Assembly (NCBI RefSeq): GCF_036013975.1
Contig: NZ_CP107904.1
Span: forward strand, 7,225,001-7,289,000
Source of the DNA: Kitasatospora sp. NBC_00458
Lineage (GTDB): Bacteria > Actinomycetota > Actinomycetes > Streptomycetales > Streptomycetaceae
Reading direction: 5' to 3'
Length of the DNA stretch: 64,000 nucleotides
Shown: one piece after another, positions 34,528 to 42,731 of the stretch
Position numbering within the stretch: the stretch's first letter is position 1
How the letters are laid out: every line of letters begins with the position of its first letter
Translations under genes and position numbers: made by a program
The notes under the pieces: generated by a model
The model's database searches: none
Told to the model about the DNA's origin: nothing
What the model saw: the letters and a program-made list of their open reading frames with translations, nothing else

Positions 34528-35183
34528 TCCGCACCATGGTCGTCGACGACGACGCGCTGGTCAGGCTCGGCCTCGTCGACCTGCTGTCCCAGGACCCCGC
34601 GCTCACCGTGGTCGCCGAGGCCGCCGACGGGCTGCAGGCCGTCGAACTGGCTCGCCACCGGCGCATCGACGTCGCCCTGATGGACATCCGGATGCCCCGG
34701 CTCGACGGCATAGCCGCCACGCGCCGGCTGCGCGAGCTGCCCGACGGCCCCCGCGTCATCGCGCTCACCACGTTCGACCTCGACGAGTACGTGTACCAGG
34801 CGCTCGCCGCCGGCGCCGACGGCTTCCTGCTCAAGGACACCCCGCCCGCCGACATCGCGCGGGCGGTCCACGTCGTCGCGGCCGGTCAGGGCATGCTCCA
34901 CCCGGCCGCCGCACGCCGCCTCATCGACCGTTACCACCGCGCCGGCACGCCACGCGCGGTCGCGGCCCGCGGCCGCCTCACCGGGCTCACCCCGCGGGAG
35001 ACCGACGTGCTGCGCGAACTCGCGCTCGGCCTCTCCAACGCCGAGATCGCGGGCGTCCTCGGGATGCGCGAGAGCACGGTGAAGGCGCACGTCAGCCGGA
35101 TCCTCACCGCTCTGGGCGTCGGCAACCGCGTCCAGGTGGCGCTGCTGGCCCGGGATGCCGGGGTGGTCGACGACCCCGCCTGA
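34524..35183 (+). CDS. NarL/LuxR-type response regulator
   Basis: A 219-residue response regulator. The receiver domain has the acidic pair DDD near residue 8, the phospho-acceptor Asp54 in ALMDIRMPRLDG, Thr in ALTTFD, and Lys in FLLKDTPP. The C-terminal LuxR helix-turn-helix reads LTPRETDVLRELALGLSNAE and STVKAHVSRILTALGVGNR. Its ATGA overlap with the kinase gene makes this a cognate pair. Confidence 0.93.
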   Translation: MIRTMVVDDDALVRLGLVDLLSQDPALTVVAEAADGLQAVELARHRRIDVALMDIRMPRLDGIAATRRLRELPDGPRVIALTTFDLDEYVYQALAAGADGFLLKDTPPADIARAVHVVAAGQGMLHPAAARRLIDRYHRAGTPRAVAARGRLTGLTPRETDVLRELALGLSNAEIAGVLGMRESTVKAHVSRILTALGVGNRVQVALLARDAGVVDDPA

Positions 35184-35902
35184 CGACACGGACCGGGGCT
35201 CCACCCGCCGACCGCCGACCCGGTCGCCCGTTCCGCCGAGCGGTCCCAACCGCCGGGCCGGTCCGGCGAGCAGCTCCGGCGGGAAGACCTGAGCGGCAGT
35301 ACTGACGGGCGGCTCCGAGCCGGACCGGTGAACCGACGCGCGAAGCCGATCCGACGCGCAGGTGTGTGAGCTTGACGACGCCGACCGACGCCTCGGCCCG
35401 AACTCCCGTCCTGACCACTCGTCGCGACTCCGGACGGTATCCACCGATCCGTCCGACCATCGACTGATTCGGTGTGACCGAGTACGGTTCATCCGGATCC
35501 GACCCCTTACGCACGCGCCGCCCCGACCACCGTCGGCCAGTACCGTCAGCCGAGTCGATGTCACCCATCTGGCTTGGAAAAGCCGAGCCTTGGCGTCTTG
35601 CGCTGCCGAACCGGGGCGCCGGGTCCATGGTGGAGGTGGGCGCGATCCGGCGACCGCGTCCGCGCGCCGAGCCAGGCCCGCACGCCGTGCGCCGACCGTC
35701 GATCCGCGGCCGGACGTCCGGCGCGCGGCCCGGTCCCGGCACGCTGGGAGCAGGGCCACCTCGCAGGAAACCGAACGGTTCTTCTAGGCTCACATCTCGG
35801 CTTCTCTGCGGTGGTGCAGTGTCTGCGCCCGCCGTAGTCGATGCCGATGTCCACGGGGCCCCGGGACGACCGGGGCCGCCGGATCGAGCGAGGAGGACGT
35901 AA
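35184..35902. other. Long non-coding stretch before the M20 peptidase unit
   Basis: About 720 bases hold no gene I can support. Open frames here lack ribosome sites and family motifs. Base composition is slightly less GC-rich than neighbours around 35360-35480. It may contain the promoter of the small ORF at 35903, but no clear -35/-10 pair was seen. Confidence 0.4.
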
Positions 35903-36073
35903 ATGCCAAGCATGCCGCCCAGCCGTTCCAGTGCACTTGGACCAGACGGACCGTTCCGGCGGGACACCGTTCCCGCCGGACCCGGCCGCCAGGCCCGGCC
36001 CGGGCAGCCCGGGTGGTCGGGCCGACCGATGCGACCGCTGTATACCGGCGGCGGCCGGGGAGGCGAGCGTTGA
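35903..36073 (+). CDS. Small upstream ORF coupled to the M20 peptidase gene
   Basis: A 56-codon frame starts at ATG 35903 with GGAGG six bases before it. It reads MPSMPPSRSSALGPDGPFRR, then a Pro/Gly/Arg-rich tail ending in GGGRGGER. Its TGA overlaps the probable TTG start of the next gene (TTGA). The strong ribosome site and the coupling suggest it is translated and may set the translation of the peptidase. No domain or export signal is visible, and it could be only a leader peptide. Confidence 0.45.
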   Translation: MPSMPPSRSSALGPDGPFRRDTVPAGPGRQARPGQPGWSGRPMRPLYTGGGRGGER

Positions 36074-37617
36074 GCCCTCAAGCCGTCCAGCCGTCCGCCA
36101 CACCGACCGGCACCACCGCCACCACCGCCACCACCGGCGCGATCAGCACGACCGGCCTGATCAGCACGACCGCCGCCACCAGCACACCCGTTGCCCCCGA
36201 CGCCACCCCCGCCCCAGCGCCCGTCGACACGGTCGCCGCCGCAGTCGCCACAGCCGTCACCACGGCTGAACCGACCAGCGCCACCGCCACACCCGGCACG
36301 GCCAAGCCCGGCACCACCGGAAGCGCCACCGCCCGAAGCCCCCTCGCCCCGGCCGCCCCCACTCCCGCCGCCGCACCACCCCCCGCAGCGGCCCCCCACA
36401 CTCCGGCCGTCCCCGACAGCGAGGGCCAACCCGGCCCCACCGCGGCGCTTCCCGGCCTGCCCCTGGCCCTCACCACCCGGGCCCGCACCCTGGCCGGCGC
36501 CGTCCGCCGCCGCTGCGCGGACCTCGCCAGGATCGAGTCACCCAGCGGCGACGCGCCCCGACTCGACGCCCTCGCCGAGGAGTTGGCCGCCGGATTCCGC
36601 GCCACCGGTGCGACCGTCCGGCGCGAACCCGGCCCGGCCGGCGACCACCTGGTCCTCCAGTGGGACGGCCGCGACGAGACGCTGCCCCACCTCCTCGTGG
36701 TCGGACACCACGACACCGTCTGGCCCGTCGGGACCCTCGCCGACTGGCCGGTCACCGAGCAGGACGGCACCCTCAGCGGGCCCGGCGTGGTCGACATGAA
36801 GGGCGGACTCGCCATCCTGGAGGGCGCCTTCGCGCTGCTCGCCGACCTCGGTCAGCGCCCGCACCGCACCGTCCGCCTGGTCGTGGTCTCCGACGAGGAG
36901 GTCGGCAGCCCGGACGGCCGACGCCTCGTCGAACGCCAACTGCGCGGCGCCGCAGCCGTGCTGGGCCTCGAACCGCCGCACCCGGACGGCCGGCTCAAGA
37001 CCGCCCGCCGCGGCTCGACCCGGGTACGGCTCACCGTCACCGGACGGGAGGCACACGCGGGCAACGACGCCGCCGACGGCGTCTCCGCGGTGGACGAACT
37101 CGTCGACCAGCTGGTCGCCGTACGCGGACTCGTCAGCCAGCCCGGCACGGAGCTCAACGCGGGCCGGATCAGCGGCGGCAGCCGCGCCAACGTCGTGGCC
37201 GGCCGGGCCGAGGCCGAACTCGGCCTGCGGTTCTCCACCACCGAGGCACAGCGCCGCACCCTGGACAACCTGGCCCGGCTCACCGCGCTCCGGCCGGGGG
37301 CGAAGGTGCGGACGGAGGTGCTGTCCAGTCGCCCGGCATGGCCCGAGAGGTCCGGCAACCCCCTGCTGCGCCACGTCCGTTCGCTCGCGGCGGTGCTCGG
37401 TCAGCAGCTGGACGGCGGACCGGCGGGCGGGGCGGGTGACACCAACCTGCCGGGTTCACGCGGACTGCCGACGCTGGACGGCTTCGGCGCGGTCGGCGGC
37501 GGTGCCCACGCGCGGCACGAGCACATCCGGATCGACCAGCTGGCGCCGCGGATCGCCTTGCTGGCAGCGCTCCTGGCCGTGCCGCTGCCGCGCCTGCGCG
37601 ACCGTTCGGAGGGGTGA
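36070..37617 (+). CDS. M20-family metallopeptidase, glutamate carboxypeptidase-like
   Basis: A zinc peptidase of about 515 residues. The catalytic domain resembles carboxypeptidase G2 and ArgE: GHHDTVWPVGTL (zinc His and catalytic Asp), SGPGVVDMKGGLA (bridging Asp), SDEEVGS (catalytic and zinc Glu), and HARHEH near the end. Dimerisation-domain motifs (REAHAGNDAADGVSA, GGSRANVVAG) lie between. The first 130 residues are Ala/Thr/Pro-rich with no signal peptide. The TTG at 36070 has GGGGAGG upstream and overlaps the previous stop; GTG at 36013 is the alternative. Confidence 0.82.
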   Translation: MSPQAVQPSATPTGTTATTATTGAISTTGLISTTAATSTPVAPDATPAPAPVDTVAAAVATAVTTAEPTSATATPGTAKPGTTGSATARSPLAPAAPTPAAAPPPAAAPHTPAVPDSEGQPGPTAALPGLPLALTTRARTLAGAVRRRCADLARIESPSGDAPRLDALAEELAAGFRATGATVRREPGPAGDHLVLQWDGRDETLPHLLVVGHHDTVWPVGTLADWPVTEQDGTLSGPGVVDMKGGLAILEGAFALLADLGQRPHRTVRLVVVSDEEVGSPDGRRLVERQLRGAAAVLGLEPPHPDGRLKTARRGSTRVRLTVTGREAHAGNDAADGVSAVDELVDQLVAVRGLVSQPGTELNAGRISGGSRANVVAGRAEAELGLRFSTTEAQRRTLDNLARLTALRPGAKVRTEVLSSRPAWPERSGNPLLRHVRSLAAVLGQQLDGGPAGGAGDTNLPGSRGLPTLDGFGAVGGGAHARHEHIRIDQLAPRIALLAALLAVPLPRLRDRSEG

Positions 37618-37673
37618 GCGGCTGCCGCTGAGATCCGGCACGGCCGCGCTCCGCAGGGGCTCGGCTGAAGGCT

Positions 37674-37732
37674 GACAAGCAGCGGATGACAGCTGACAGA
37701 TTCCGATATCTGCCAGCTGCCATCCGCTTGTC
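37674..37732. terminator. Long imperfect hairpin between convergent genes
   Basis: The left arm (37674-37701) and right arm (37708-37732) pair over about 25 bases around a 6-base loop. There is one 3-base bulge, and two mismatches that become G-U pairs in the minus-strand transcript. It lies 57 bases after the M20 stop and before the ArsR-type gene end. Its core CAGATTCCGATATCTG resembles the hairpins at 30894 and 49942. Confidence 0.75.
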
Positions 37733-37815
37733 GCCGCCCCCGTCGGAGGTCGAGACCACGAAGGCCGAGCCGCCGGACGTCGAGCCGCCGGACGTCGAGC
37801 CGTGGGTGCCGCCCG

Positions 37816-38550
37816 TCAGCCGCCTTCGCCGCTCCTACCGCCCTCTCCACCTGCGGCGTTCCCCGCCCGTCCGGGGTTCCCCCCGTCCCCGTCGGCGTCT
37901 GCGTCGGCGTCCGCGTTGGCGAGCAGCGGGAAGAGCCGGGTGACCGCCGCCACCGGCCGCGTGCCCGCGTGAGGGGTGCGCTGGCGGTACGGGGCGAGCA
38001 GGGCGCGGACGGCTGCGCCGAGGTCGGCCAGTTCGTCGGCGGTGAGGTGCAGGACGTCGCTGGACACGTGATCGCGCTGCCACTCGACGGGGGCGGCCGA
38101 CCGTTCGGCGAGCCAGCGCCGGTAGCTGCTGTCCTCCAGGTCGCCGGTCAGCTCCGGGGGCAGGCTCCCCGCGGACCGGTCGGCCGGCTCCTCGGCCGAC
38201 CCGGGCGGCATCAGACTGCCCTCCCACCGGAGCCGCCACGGGCGCGAGCGGCCGTCGCCGGTCGGCGCCTCCTCGATCAGTCCGTACCGGGCGAGCTGCC
38301 GCAGGTGGAACGAGCAGGTGCCGGAACTCTGGTGGATCATCTGCGCGGCCTGGTTGGAGGTGATGCTGCCCCACTCGGCGATCAGGTCGAGCAGTGCGGC
38401 GCGGACCTCGTGGTGCGGCAGCGGCCGGGCGCTCCGCAGTCGGGCGGAGCCCGGCTCGGAGCCGGCGGTGAGGCCCGGCGCGGCCGGGGGTGCGGGCTGG
38501 GCCGCAGCGTCGCCGGGCGCGGGGTTGGCGGGATTCCTGTCGCTGGTCAC
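37816..38550 (-). CDS. ArsR-type winged-helix regulator
   Basis: A 244-residue regulator. The winged helix is at about residues 45-110: HHEVRAALLDLIAEWGSITS, NQAAQMIHQSSGTCSFHLRQ and LARYGLIEEAPTGDGRSRPW. The rest is unlike small ArsR sensors: a region with WQRDHVSSDVLHLTADELAD, then an Asp/Ala repeat (DADADADGDG) and a Gly-rich end. The GTG start at 38550 lies inside a CTTTGCAAAG palindrome with no ribosome site upstream, so the transcript may be leaderless. Autoregulation and control of the divergent deformylase gene are likely. Confidence 0.82.
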   Translation of the reverse strand: MTSDRNPANPAPGDAAAQPAPPAAPGLTAGSEPGSARLRSARPLPHHEVRAALLDLIAEWGSITSNQAAQMIHQSSGTCSFHLRQLARYGLIEEAPTGDGRSRPWRLRWEGSLMPPGSAEEPADRSAGSLPPELTGDLEDSSYRRWLAERSAAPVEWQRDHVSSDVLHLTADELADLGAAVRALLAPYRQRTPHAGTRPVAAVTRLFPLLANADADADADGDGGNPGRAGNAAGGEGGRSGEGG

Positions 38551-38577
38551 TTTGCAAAGATGCTACTTTGCAAAGTG
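38548..38577. promoter_or_regulatory. Operator palindrome over the ArsR-type start codon
   Basis: CACTTTGCAAAG and CTTTGCAAAGTG form perfect 12-base arms around 6 bases. Each arm contains the self-complementary box CTTTGCAAAG, with centres 16 bases apart. The left end covers the GTG start codon of the regulator gene, so binding would block its own expression. Confidence 0.8.
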
Positions 38578-38631
38578 TTTGGCAACCCTGAGGGGCTCCA
38601 AACGGGGCATATTCGGGCATTGGCCCGCCGT

Positions 38632-38672
38632 GTTCGCGCTTTGCAAAGTGTCACACTTTGCAAAGCGCGAAC
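38632..38672. promoter_or_regulatory. Perfect 41-bp palindrome upstream of the deformylase gene
   Basis: Two exactly complementary 20-base arms flank one C and contain two more CTTTGCAAAG boxes, with centres 17 bases apart. Outer sequence GCCCGCCGTGTTCG recurs as its complement to the right after a 4-base GAAC insertion, extending the symmetry. It ends 39 bases before the deformylase ATG. It is the likely second operator of the ArsR-type protein. Confidence 0.85.
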
Positions 38673-38711
38673 GAACACGGCGGGCAGGGGTGAGAAGCGG
38701 AGGGGTGTGTC

Positions 38712-39368
38712 ATGGCTCGGCAGAATCCGGGGCAGGTGCGGGTGCAGGGCGAGGTGGTGGCCGCATATCCGGAGGTGCCGCCGGAGGCGCTGCGGGGGGA
38801 GGTGCGGCGGATCACCGTGGTCGGGGAGGAGGTGCTGCACCGGCGGTGCCGGGCGGTGGCGGAGGAGGAGTTCGGCACGCCGGAGCTGGCGCGGCTGGTC
38901 GACGACATGTTCGCCGCGATGTGGGTGGCGGAGGGGGCCGGACTCGCCGCGAACCAGATCGGCGTCGACCTCCAGGTCTTCGTGTGGGACTGCTTCGACG
39001 AGGACGGCGTGCGCCACGTCGGACACGTCCTCAACCCGGTGCTCGACGACCTGCCGGCCGGCGCGCGGCGGCTGGTCGAGGCGGAGGAGGGCTGCCTCTC
39101 CGTCCCCGGCCCGCACATGGAGCTGGTCCGGCCGGACTCCGCCGTCGTCCGCGGTCGCGACCTCGACGGCCGGCCGCTCGTCATCGAGGGCCGCGGGTAC
39201 TTCGCCCGCTGCCTCCAGCACGAGGCCGATCACCTGGGCGGCGGCCTCTACATCGACCGCCTCTCCAGCCGGGGCCGACGCACCGCGCTGCGCCGGATGG
39301 AGGAACGCAAGGAGGAGGTCTTCGCCAAGCGCGCCGCGCGGGCCGGGGAGCTCGCCGGCCTGCGGTAG
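38712..39368 (+). CDS. def: Peptide deformylase
   Basis: A 218-residue metallo-enzyme that removes the N-formyl group from new proteins. All three family motifs are present: GAGLAANQIG (residues 75-84), EGCLSVPG with metal ligand Cys128, and QHEADHLGG with His170, catalytic Glu171 and His174. The N-terminus is about 30 residues longer than the E. coli enzyme. The divergent regulator and operators suggest a regulated, perhaps accessory, copy rather than the housekeeping one. GGAGG lies 9 bases before the ATG. Confidence 0.93.
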   Translation: MARQNPGQVRVQGEVVAAYPEVPPEALRGEVRRITVVGEEVLHRRCRAVAEEEFGTPELARLVDDMFAAMWVAEGAGLAANQIGVDLQVFVWDCFDEDGVRHVGHVLNPVLDDLPAGARRLVEAEEGCLSVPGPHMELVRPDSAVVRGRDLDGRPLVIEGRGYFARCLQHEADHLGGGLYIDRLSSRGRRTALRRMEERKEEVFAKRAARAGELAGLR

Positions 39369-39719
39369 CCGTCGCGGCGCGGGCGCCCGGCCCGCACCCG
39401 GCCTGCACCGTGCCCGGCCCGCACCGTGCCCGTGCCCGGCCCGCACCGTGCCCGTGCCCGGCCTGCGGCGGGCCCGCACCGGGACCGCTTTCCGTCCGCC
39501 TTCCGCCCGCCCCCGGTCCGGCCGGGGGCGGGCGGAAGGTCGCGCCGTCGCGCACTCGGCCGGGCCGGACCGCCGCGTTCCCTTGTCAGGCCACCGCCTC
39601 ACCGCGCACAATGGTACCGACCGAACGGTCAGTCGGTTGCCCGCGAGTGATCCGCGCGGGCCGCCGACCGCACCGGACATGCGGCACAGGGACCAAGGCA
39701 CAGGCGAGAGGGGACCGCG
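39369..39719 (+). promoter_or_regulatory. Promoter region of the paa operon with a PaaR-like site
   Basis: This 351-base gap starts with a redundant stretch of GCACCGTGCCCG units (39385-39465). It contains an imperfect 22-base palindrome at 39616-39637 (ACCGACCGAACGGTCAGTCG and onward), with 18 of 22 positions symmetric. ACCGACCG/CGGTCGGT-type sites are bound by TetR-family PaaR repressors in actinomycetes. It lies 83 bases before paaA. No paaR gene is in the window. Confidence 0.55.
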
Positions 39720-40862
39720 GTGACAGCAGAGGTGGCCGAGCCGGTCCCCGAGCGGGCGCATCAACCGCAGGACACGGGCCGGACGGACGAAGCCGGTCGG
39801 GCGGACGAGATGAACGAGGTGAACGAGGCCCACGGCGCCGCCGCGGCCCGAGGGCCCCACGGCCCGAACCGCGAGCAGTTGTCGCCGGAGGAGCTCTTCG
39901 AGGCGGTCGTCGCGGCCGAGCAGCGGATCGAGCCCCGCGACTGGATGCCCGACGCCTACCGGGCGACCCTGATCCGCCAGATCGCCCAGCACGCGCACTC
40001 CGAGATCATCGGCATGCAGCCCGAGGGCAACTGGCTCACCCGCGCCCCGTCCCTGCGCCGCAAGGCGATCCTGCTCGCCAAGGCCCAGGACGAGGCGGGC
40101 CACGGCCTGTACCTCTACGCCGCCGCCGAGACCCTCGGCGTGGACCGCGCCGAGCTGACCGAGAAGCTGGTCTCCGGCCGCCAGAAGTACTCGTCGATCT
40201 TCAACTACCCGACCCTCACCTTCGCCGACGTCGGGGTGATCGGCTGGCTGGTCGACGGCGCCGCCATCTGCAACCAGGTCCCGCTCTGCCGCTGCAGCTA
40301 CGGCCCGTACGCCCGCGCGATGGTCCGGATCTGCAAGGAGGAGTCGTTCCACCAGCGCCAGGGCTACGAGCTCCTGATGACGCTGATGCGCGGCACCGAG
40401 GCGCAGCGCCGGATGGTGCAGGACGCGGTGGACCGCTGGTGGTGGCCGTCGCTGATGATGTTCGGCCCCTCGGACGCCGACTCGCCGAACAGCGCCCGCT
40501 CGATGGCCTGGCGGATCAAGCGCCACAGCAACGACGAGCTGCGCCAGCGCTTCGTCGACATGACCGTCCCGCAGGCCGAACACCTCGGTGTGACCCTCCC
40601 CGACCCCGGGCTGAGCTGGAACGAGGACCGCGGCAGCTGGGACTTCGGCGAGCCGGACTGGTCCGAGCTGACCCGGGTCATCCACGGCCAGGGTCCGTGC
40701 AACGCCCAGCGGGTGGAACGCCGCCGGTCAGCCCACGAGGACGGCGCCTGGGTGCGCGAGGCGGCCGTCGCCTACGCGGAGAAGCGTCGTGCGGAGGACC
40801 GCCACCGGACGGAGCCGCGCCAGGCGGACCCGCAGCAAGCGGAACAGGAGAACGGGAAGTGA
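39720..40862 (+). CDS. paaA: Phenylacetyl-CoA epoxidase subunit PaaA
   Basis: The catalytic di-iron subunit of the multicomponent oxygenase that epoxidises phenylacetyl-CoA. It has 380 residues. Iron-ligand motifs are visible: AQDEAGHGLYLYAAAE and CKEESFHQRQGYELL (ExxH). Other conserved stretches are PEGNWLTRAPSLRRKAI and MAWRIKRHSNDELRQRFVDM. The first 60 residues are a variable Glu/Ala-rich lead. The GTG start is adopted. Its stop overlaps the paaB GTG, the first of several couplings in the operon. Confidence 0.95.
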   Translation: MTAEVAEPVPERAHQPQDTGRTDEAGRADEMNEVNEAHGAAAARGPHGPNREQLSPEELFEAVVAAEQRIEPRDWMPDAYRATLIRQIAQHAHSEIIGMQPEGNWLTRAPSLRRKAILLAKAQDEAGHGLYLYAAAETLGVDRAELTEKLVSGRQKYSSIFNYPTLTFADVGVIGWLVDGAAICNQVPLCRCSYGPYARAMVRICKEESFHQRQGYELLMTLMRGTEAQRRMVQDAVDRWWWPSLMMFGPSDADSPNSARSMAWRIKRHSNDELRQRFVDMTVPQAEHLGVTLPDPGLSWNEDRGSWDFGEPDWSELTRVIHGQGPCNAQRVERRRSAHEDGAWVREAAVAYAEKRRAEDRHRTEPRQADPQQAEQENGK

Positions 40863-41152
40863 CCGAGTCCAAGGCCGGCTGGCCGCTCTACGAGGTGTTC
40901 GTGCGCCCCCGGCGCGGCCTGAACCACGTGCACGTCGGATCCCTGCACGCCTCCGACGACCGGATGGCGCTGCTCGCCGCCCGTGACCTCTACACCCGCC
41001 GCAACGAGGGCGTCAGCCTCTGGGTGGTCCGCTCCGACGCGATCACCGCGTCCGCCCCGGACGAGCGCGACCCCTTCTTCGCGCCGAGCGGTGACAAGGT
41101 CTACCGCCACCCGACCTTCTACGACATCCCCGAGGATGTCCCGCACATCTGA
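40859..41152 (+). CDS. paaB: Phenylacetyl-CoA epoxidase subunit PaaB
   Basis: A 97-residue structural subunit of the epoxidase complex. Family sequence is evident in WPLYEVFVRPRRGLNHVHVG, SLHASDDRMALLAARDLYTR and EGVSLWVVRSDAI. The length is normal. GTG at 40859 overlaps the paaA TGA as GTGA. paaC follows after 17 bases with its own GGGAG site. PaaB is thought to bridge the PaaA-PaaC pairs. Confidence 0.95.
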   Translation: MTESKAGWPLYEVFVRPRRGLNHVHVGSLHASDDRMALLAARDLYTRRNEGVSLWVVRSDAITASAPDERDPFFAPSGDKVYRHPTFYDIPEDVPHI

Positions 41153-41169
41153 CCGGGAGCAGCCGAACC

Positions 41170-42051
41170 ATGACCGACGACCACGTGTACCTGAGTCTCG
41201 CCGGGGCGTCCCCGGAGCCCGAGGGCGAGGGCCGCTGGGCCTACGGGACGGGCTTCGCCGACCCGCTGCTCGGGGTGGACACCGCCGTGCCGCCCGGTGT
41301 GGACGGCACCGACCTGGCCGCCTACTGCCTGATGCTGGGTGACGACGCGCTGGTGCTCTCCCAGCGGCTGATCGAGTGGTGCACCCGGGCCCCCGAGCTG
41401 GAGGAGGAGGTCGCGCTCGCCAACCTGGGCCTCGACCTCCTCGGCCAGGCCCGCCAGCTGCTGACCCGGGCCGGTCAGGCCGACGGTTCGGGCCGCACCG
41501 AGGACGACCTGGCGTACTGGCGCGAGGAGTACGAGTTCCGCAACGTCCGTCTGGTCGAGGCCCCGAACGGGGACTTCGCGTACTCGATCGCCCGGCTGCT
41601 CCTGTTCGCCACGGTGCGCGGCGCGCTGTACGAGGCGCTGGCCGGGCACCCGGATCCGGTGCTGGCGGCGGTCGCCGCGCGGGGCGTGAAGGAACTGGCC
41701 TACCACCGGGAGTACGCGACCGCCTGGACGCTGCGGCTCGGCGACGGGACGCCGTACTCGGCCGGGCGGATGCAGGCCGGGGTGGACGCGGTCTGGCCGC
41801 TGCTGGAGGAGCTGCTCACGGCGCACCCGGTCGAGCGGCGGGTGGGCGTGGACCCGGCGACGCTGCGCGAGCCGGTGCTGGCCTCGCTGGCGGCCGTGCT
41901 CGCCGAGGCCGGGCTGGCGGTGCCGGACGTGCCGGGGCTGGCGGCGGTCGGCGGCCGGGCCGGCCGGGACGGTGTGCACACCGAGGCGCTGGGCCCGTTG
42001 CTGGCCGAGTTCCAGGTGCTGGCCCGGGCGCACCCGGGGGCGACGTGGTGA
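41170..42051 (+). CDS. paaC: Phenylacetyl-CoA epoxidase subunit PaaC
   Basis: A 293-residue structural partner of PaaA with the same ferritin-like fold. Conserved segments are LGDDALVLSQRLIEWCTRAP, EVALANLGLDLLGQARQLL, AYWREEYEFRNVRLVEAPNG and ELAYHREYATAWTLRLGDG. The start is ATG 41170. The stop overlaps the paaD GTG, so translation is coupled again. PaaC lacks a working iron site but holds the catalytic dimer. Confidence 0.95.
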   Translation: MTDDHVYLSLAGASPEPEGEGRWAYGTGFADPLLGVDTAVPPGVDGTDLAAYCLMLGDDALVLSQRLIEWCTRAPELEEEVALANLGLDLLGQARQLLTRAGQADGSGRTEDDLAYWREEYEFRNVRLVEAPNGDFAYSIARLLLFATVRGALYEALAGHPDPVLAAVAARGVKELAYHREYATAWTLRLGDGTPYSAGRMQAGVDAVWPLLEELLTAHPVERRVGVDPATLREPVLASLAAVLAEAGLAVPDVPGLAAVGGRAGRDGVHTEALGPLLAEFQVLARAHPGATW

Positions 42052-42731
42052 CCGGGGCCGACGTGGTGACCGGGGCCGGGGTGGTCGGGCGCGGCGGGGC
42101 CTGGGAGGTGGCGTCGGCCGTGCCCGATCCGGAGCTGCCCATGCTGACCCTCGCCGACCTGGGCGTGCTGGCCGGGGTGGAGGAGGACGGGGGCGCCGTG
42201 ACCGCGTGGATCACCCCGACGTACTCGGGCTGTCCCGCCGTCGCCGAGATGGCCGCCGATGTGGACCGGCGGCTGCGTGCGGCCGGGTTCACGGACGTGA
42301 GGGTCCGGTTGCGCCTGGACCCGCCGTGGTCGACGGACCTGATCACCGCCGAGGGACGGCGCAAGCTGGCCGAGGCGGGCATCGCCCCGCCGCGCCCGGG
42401 GGCCGCTGCGGCCGCCGCCGGCGGTCCGGGCCTGCTGGGTCTCGGCCCGACGCGGCGCGCGACCGGGCCGGGCCCGGCGGCGGGCGGTACGGGCTCCGGC
42501 TCCGGCCCGGTTCCGGACGCGGCCGGGGGTACGCGGCCCGCCGTCGCGCCCCCCGTCCCCGTGCGGCCCGTCCCGGCTTGGGGCCACGACGCCCGGGCCA
42601 CCCCCGTCGTCTGCCCGCTCTGCGGCGGCGCCGACACCGAGGAGCTGTCCCGCTTCGGCTCCACCGCCTGCAAGGCGCTGTGGCGCTGCCGCGACTGCCG
42701 CGAGCCCTTCGAACGTGTCAAGGAGATCTGA
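42048..42731 (+). CDS. paaD: PaaD, iron-sulfur maturation protein of the epoxidase
   Basis: A 227-residue protein with two conserved parts. The N-terminal DUF59/MIP18 domain has AVPDPELPMLTLADLGVLAG, TPTYSGCPAVAEMA and RLRLDPPWSTDLIT. The C-terminal zinc-ribbon-like end has VCPLCGGADTEELSRFGSTA, CKALWRC and DCREPFERVK. A 60-residue Gly/Pro/Ala linker separates them, longer than in typical PaaD (about 165 residues in total). GTG at 42048 overlaps the paaC stop. The repeated GTGACCGGGGCC at the start gives a duplicated VTGA. Confidence 0.93.
   Translation: MTGADVVTGAGVVGRGGAWEVASAVPDPELPMLTLADLGVLAGVEEDGGAVTAWITPTYSGCPAVAEMAADVDRRLRAAGFTDVRVRLRLDPPWSTDLITAEGRRKLAEAGIAPPRPGAAAAAAGGPGLLGLGPTRRATGPGPAAGGTGSGSGPVPDAAGGTRPAVAPPVPVRPVPAWGHDARATPVVCPLCGGADTEELSRFGSTACKALWRCRDCREPFERVKEI

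Noticed and set aside
35104..36429. A 441-codon minus-strand frame before and across the M20 gene
   Set aside because: It is Gly-rich with no motif, overlaps two genes and lacks a ribosome site.
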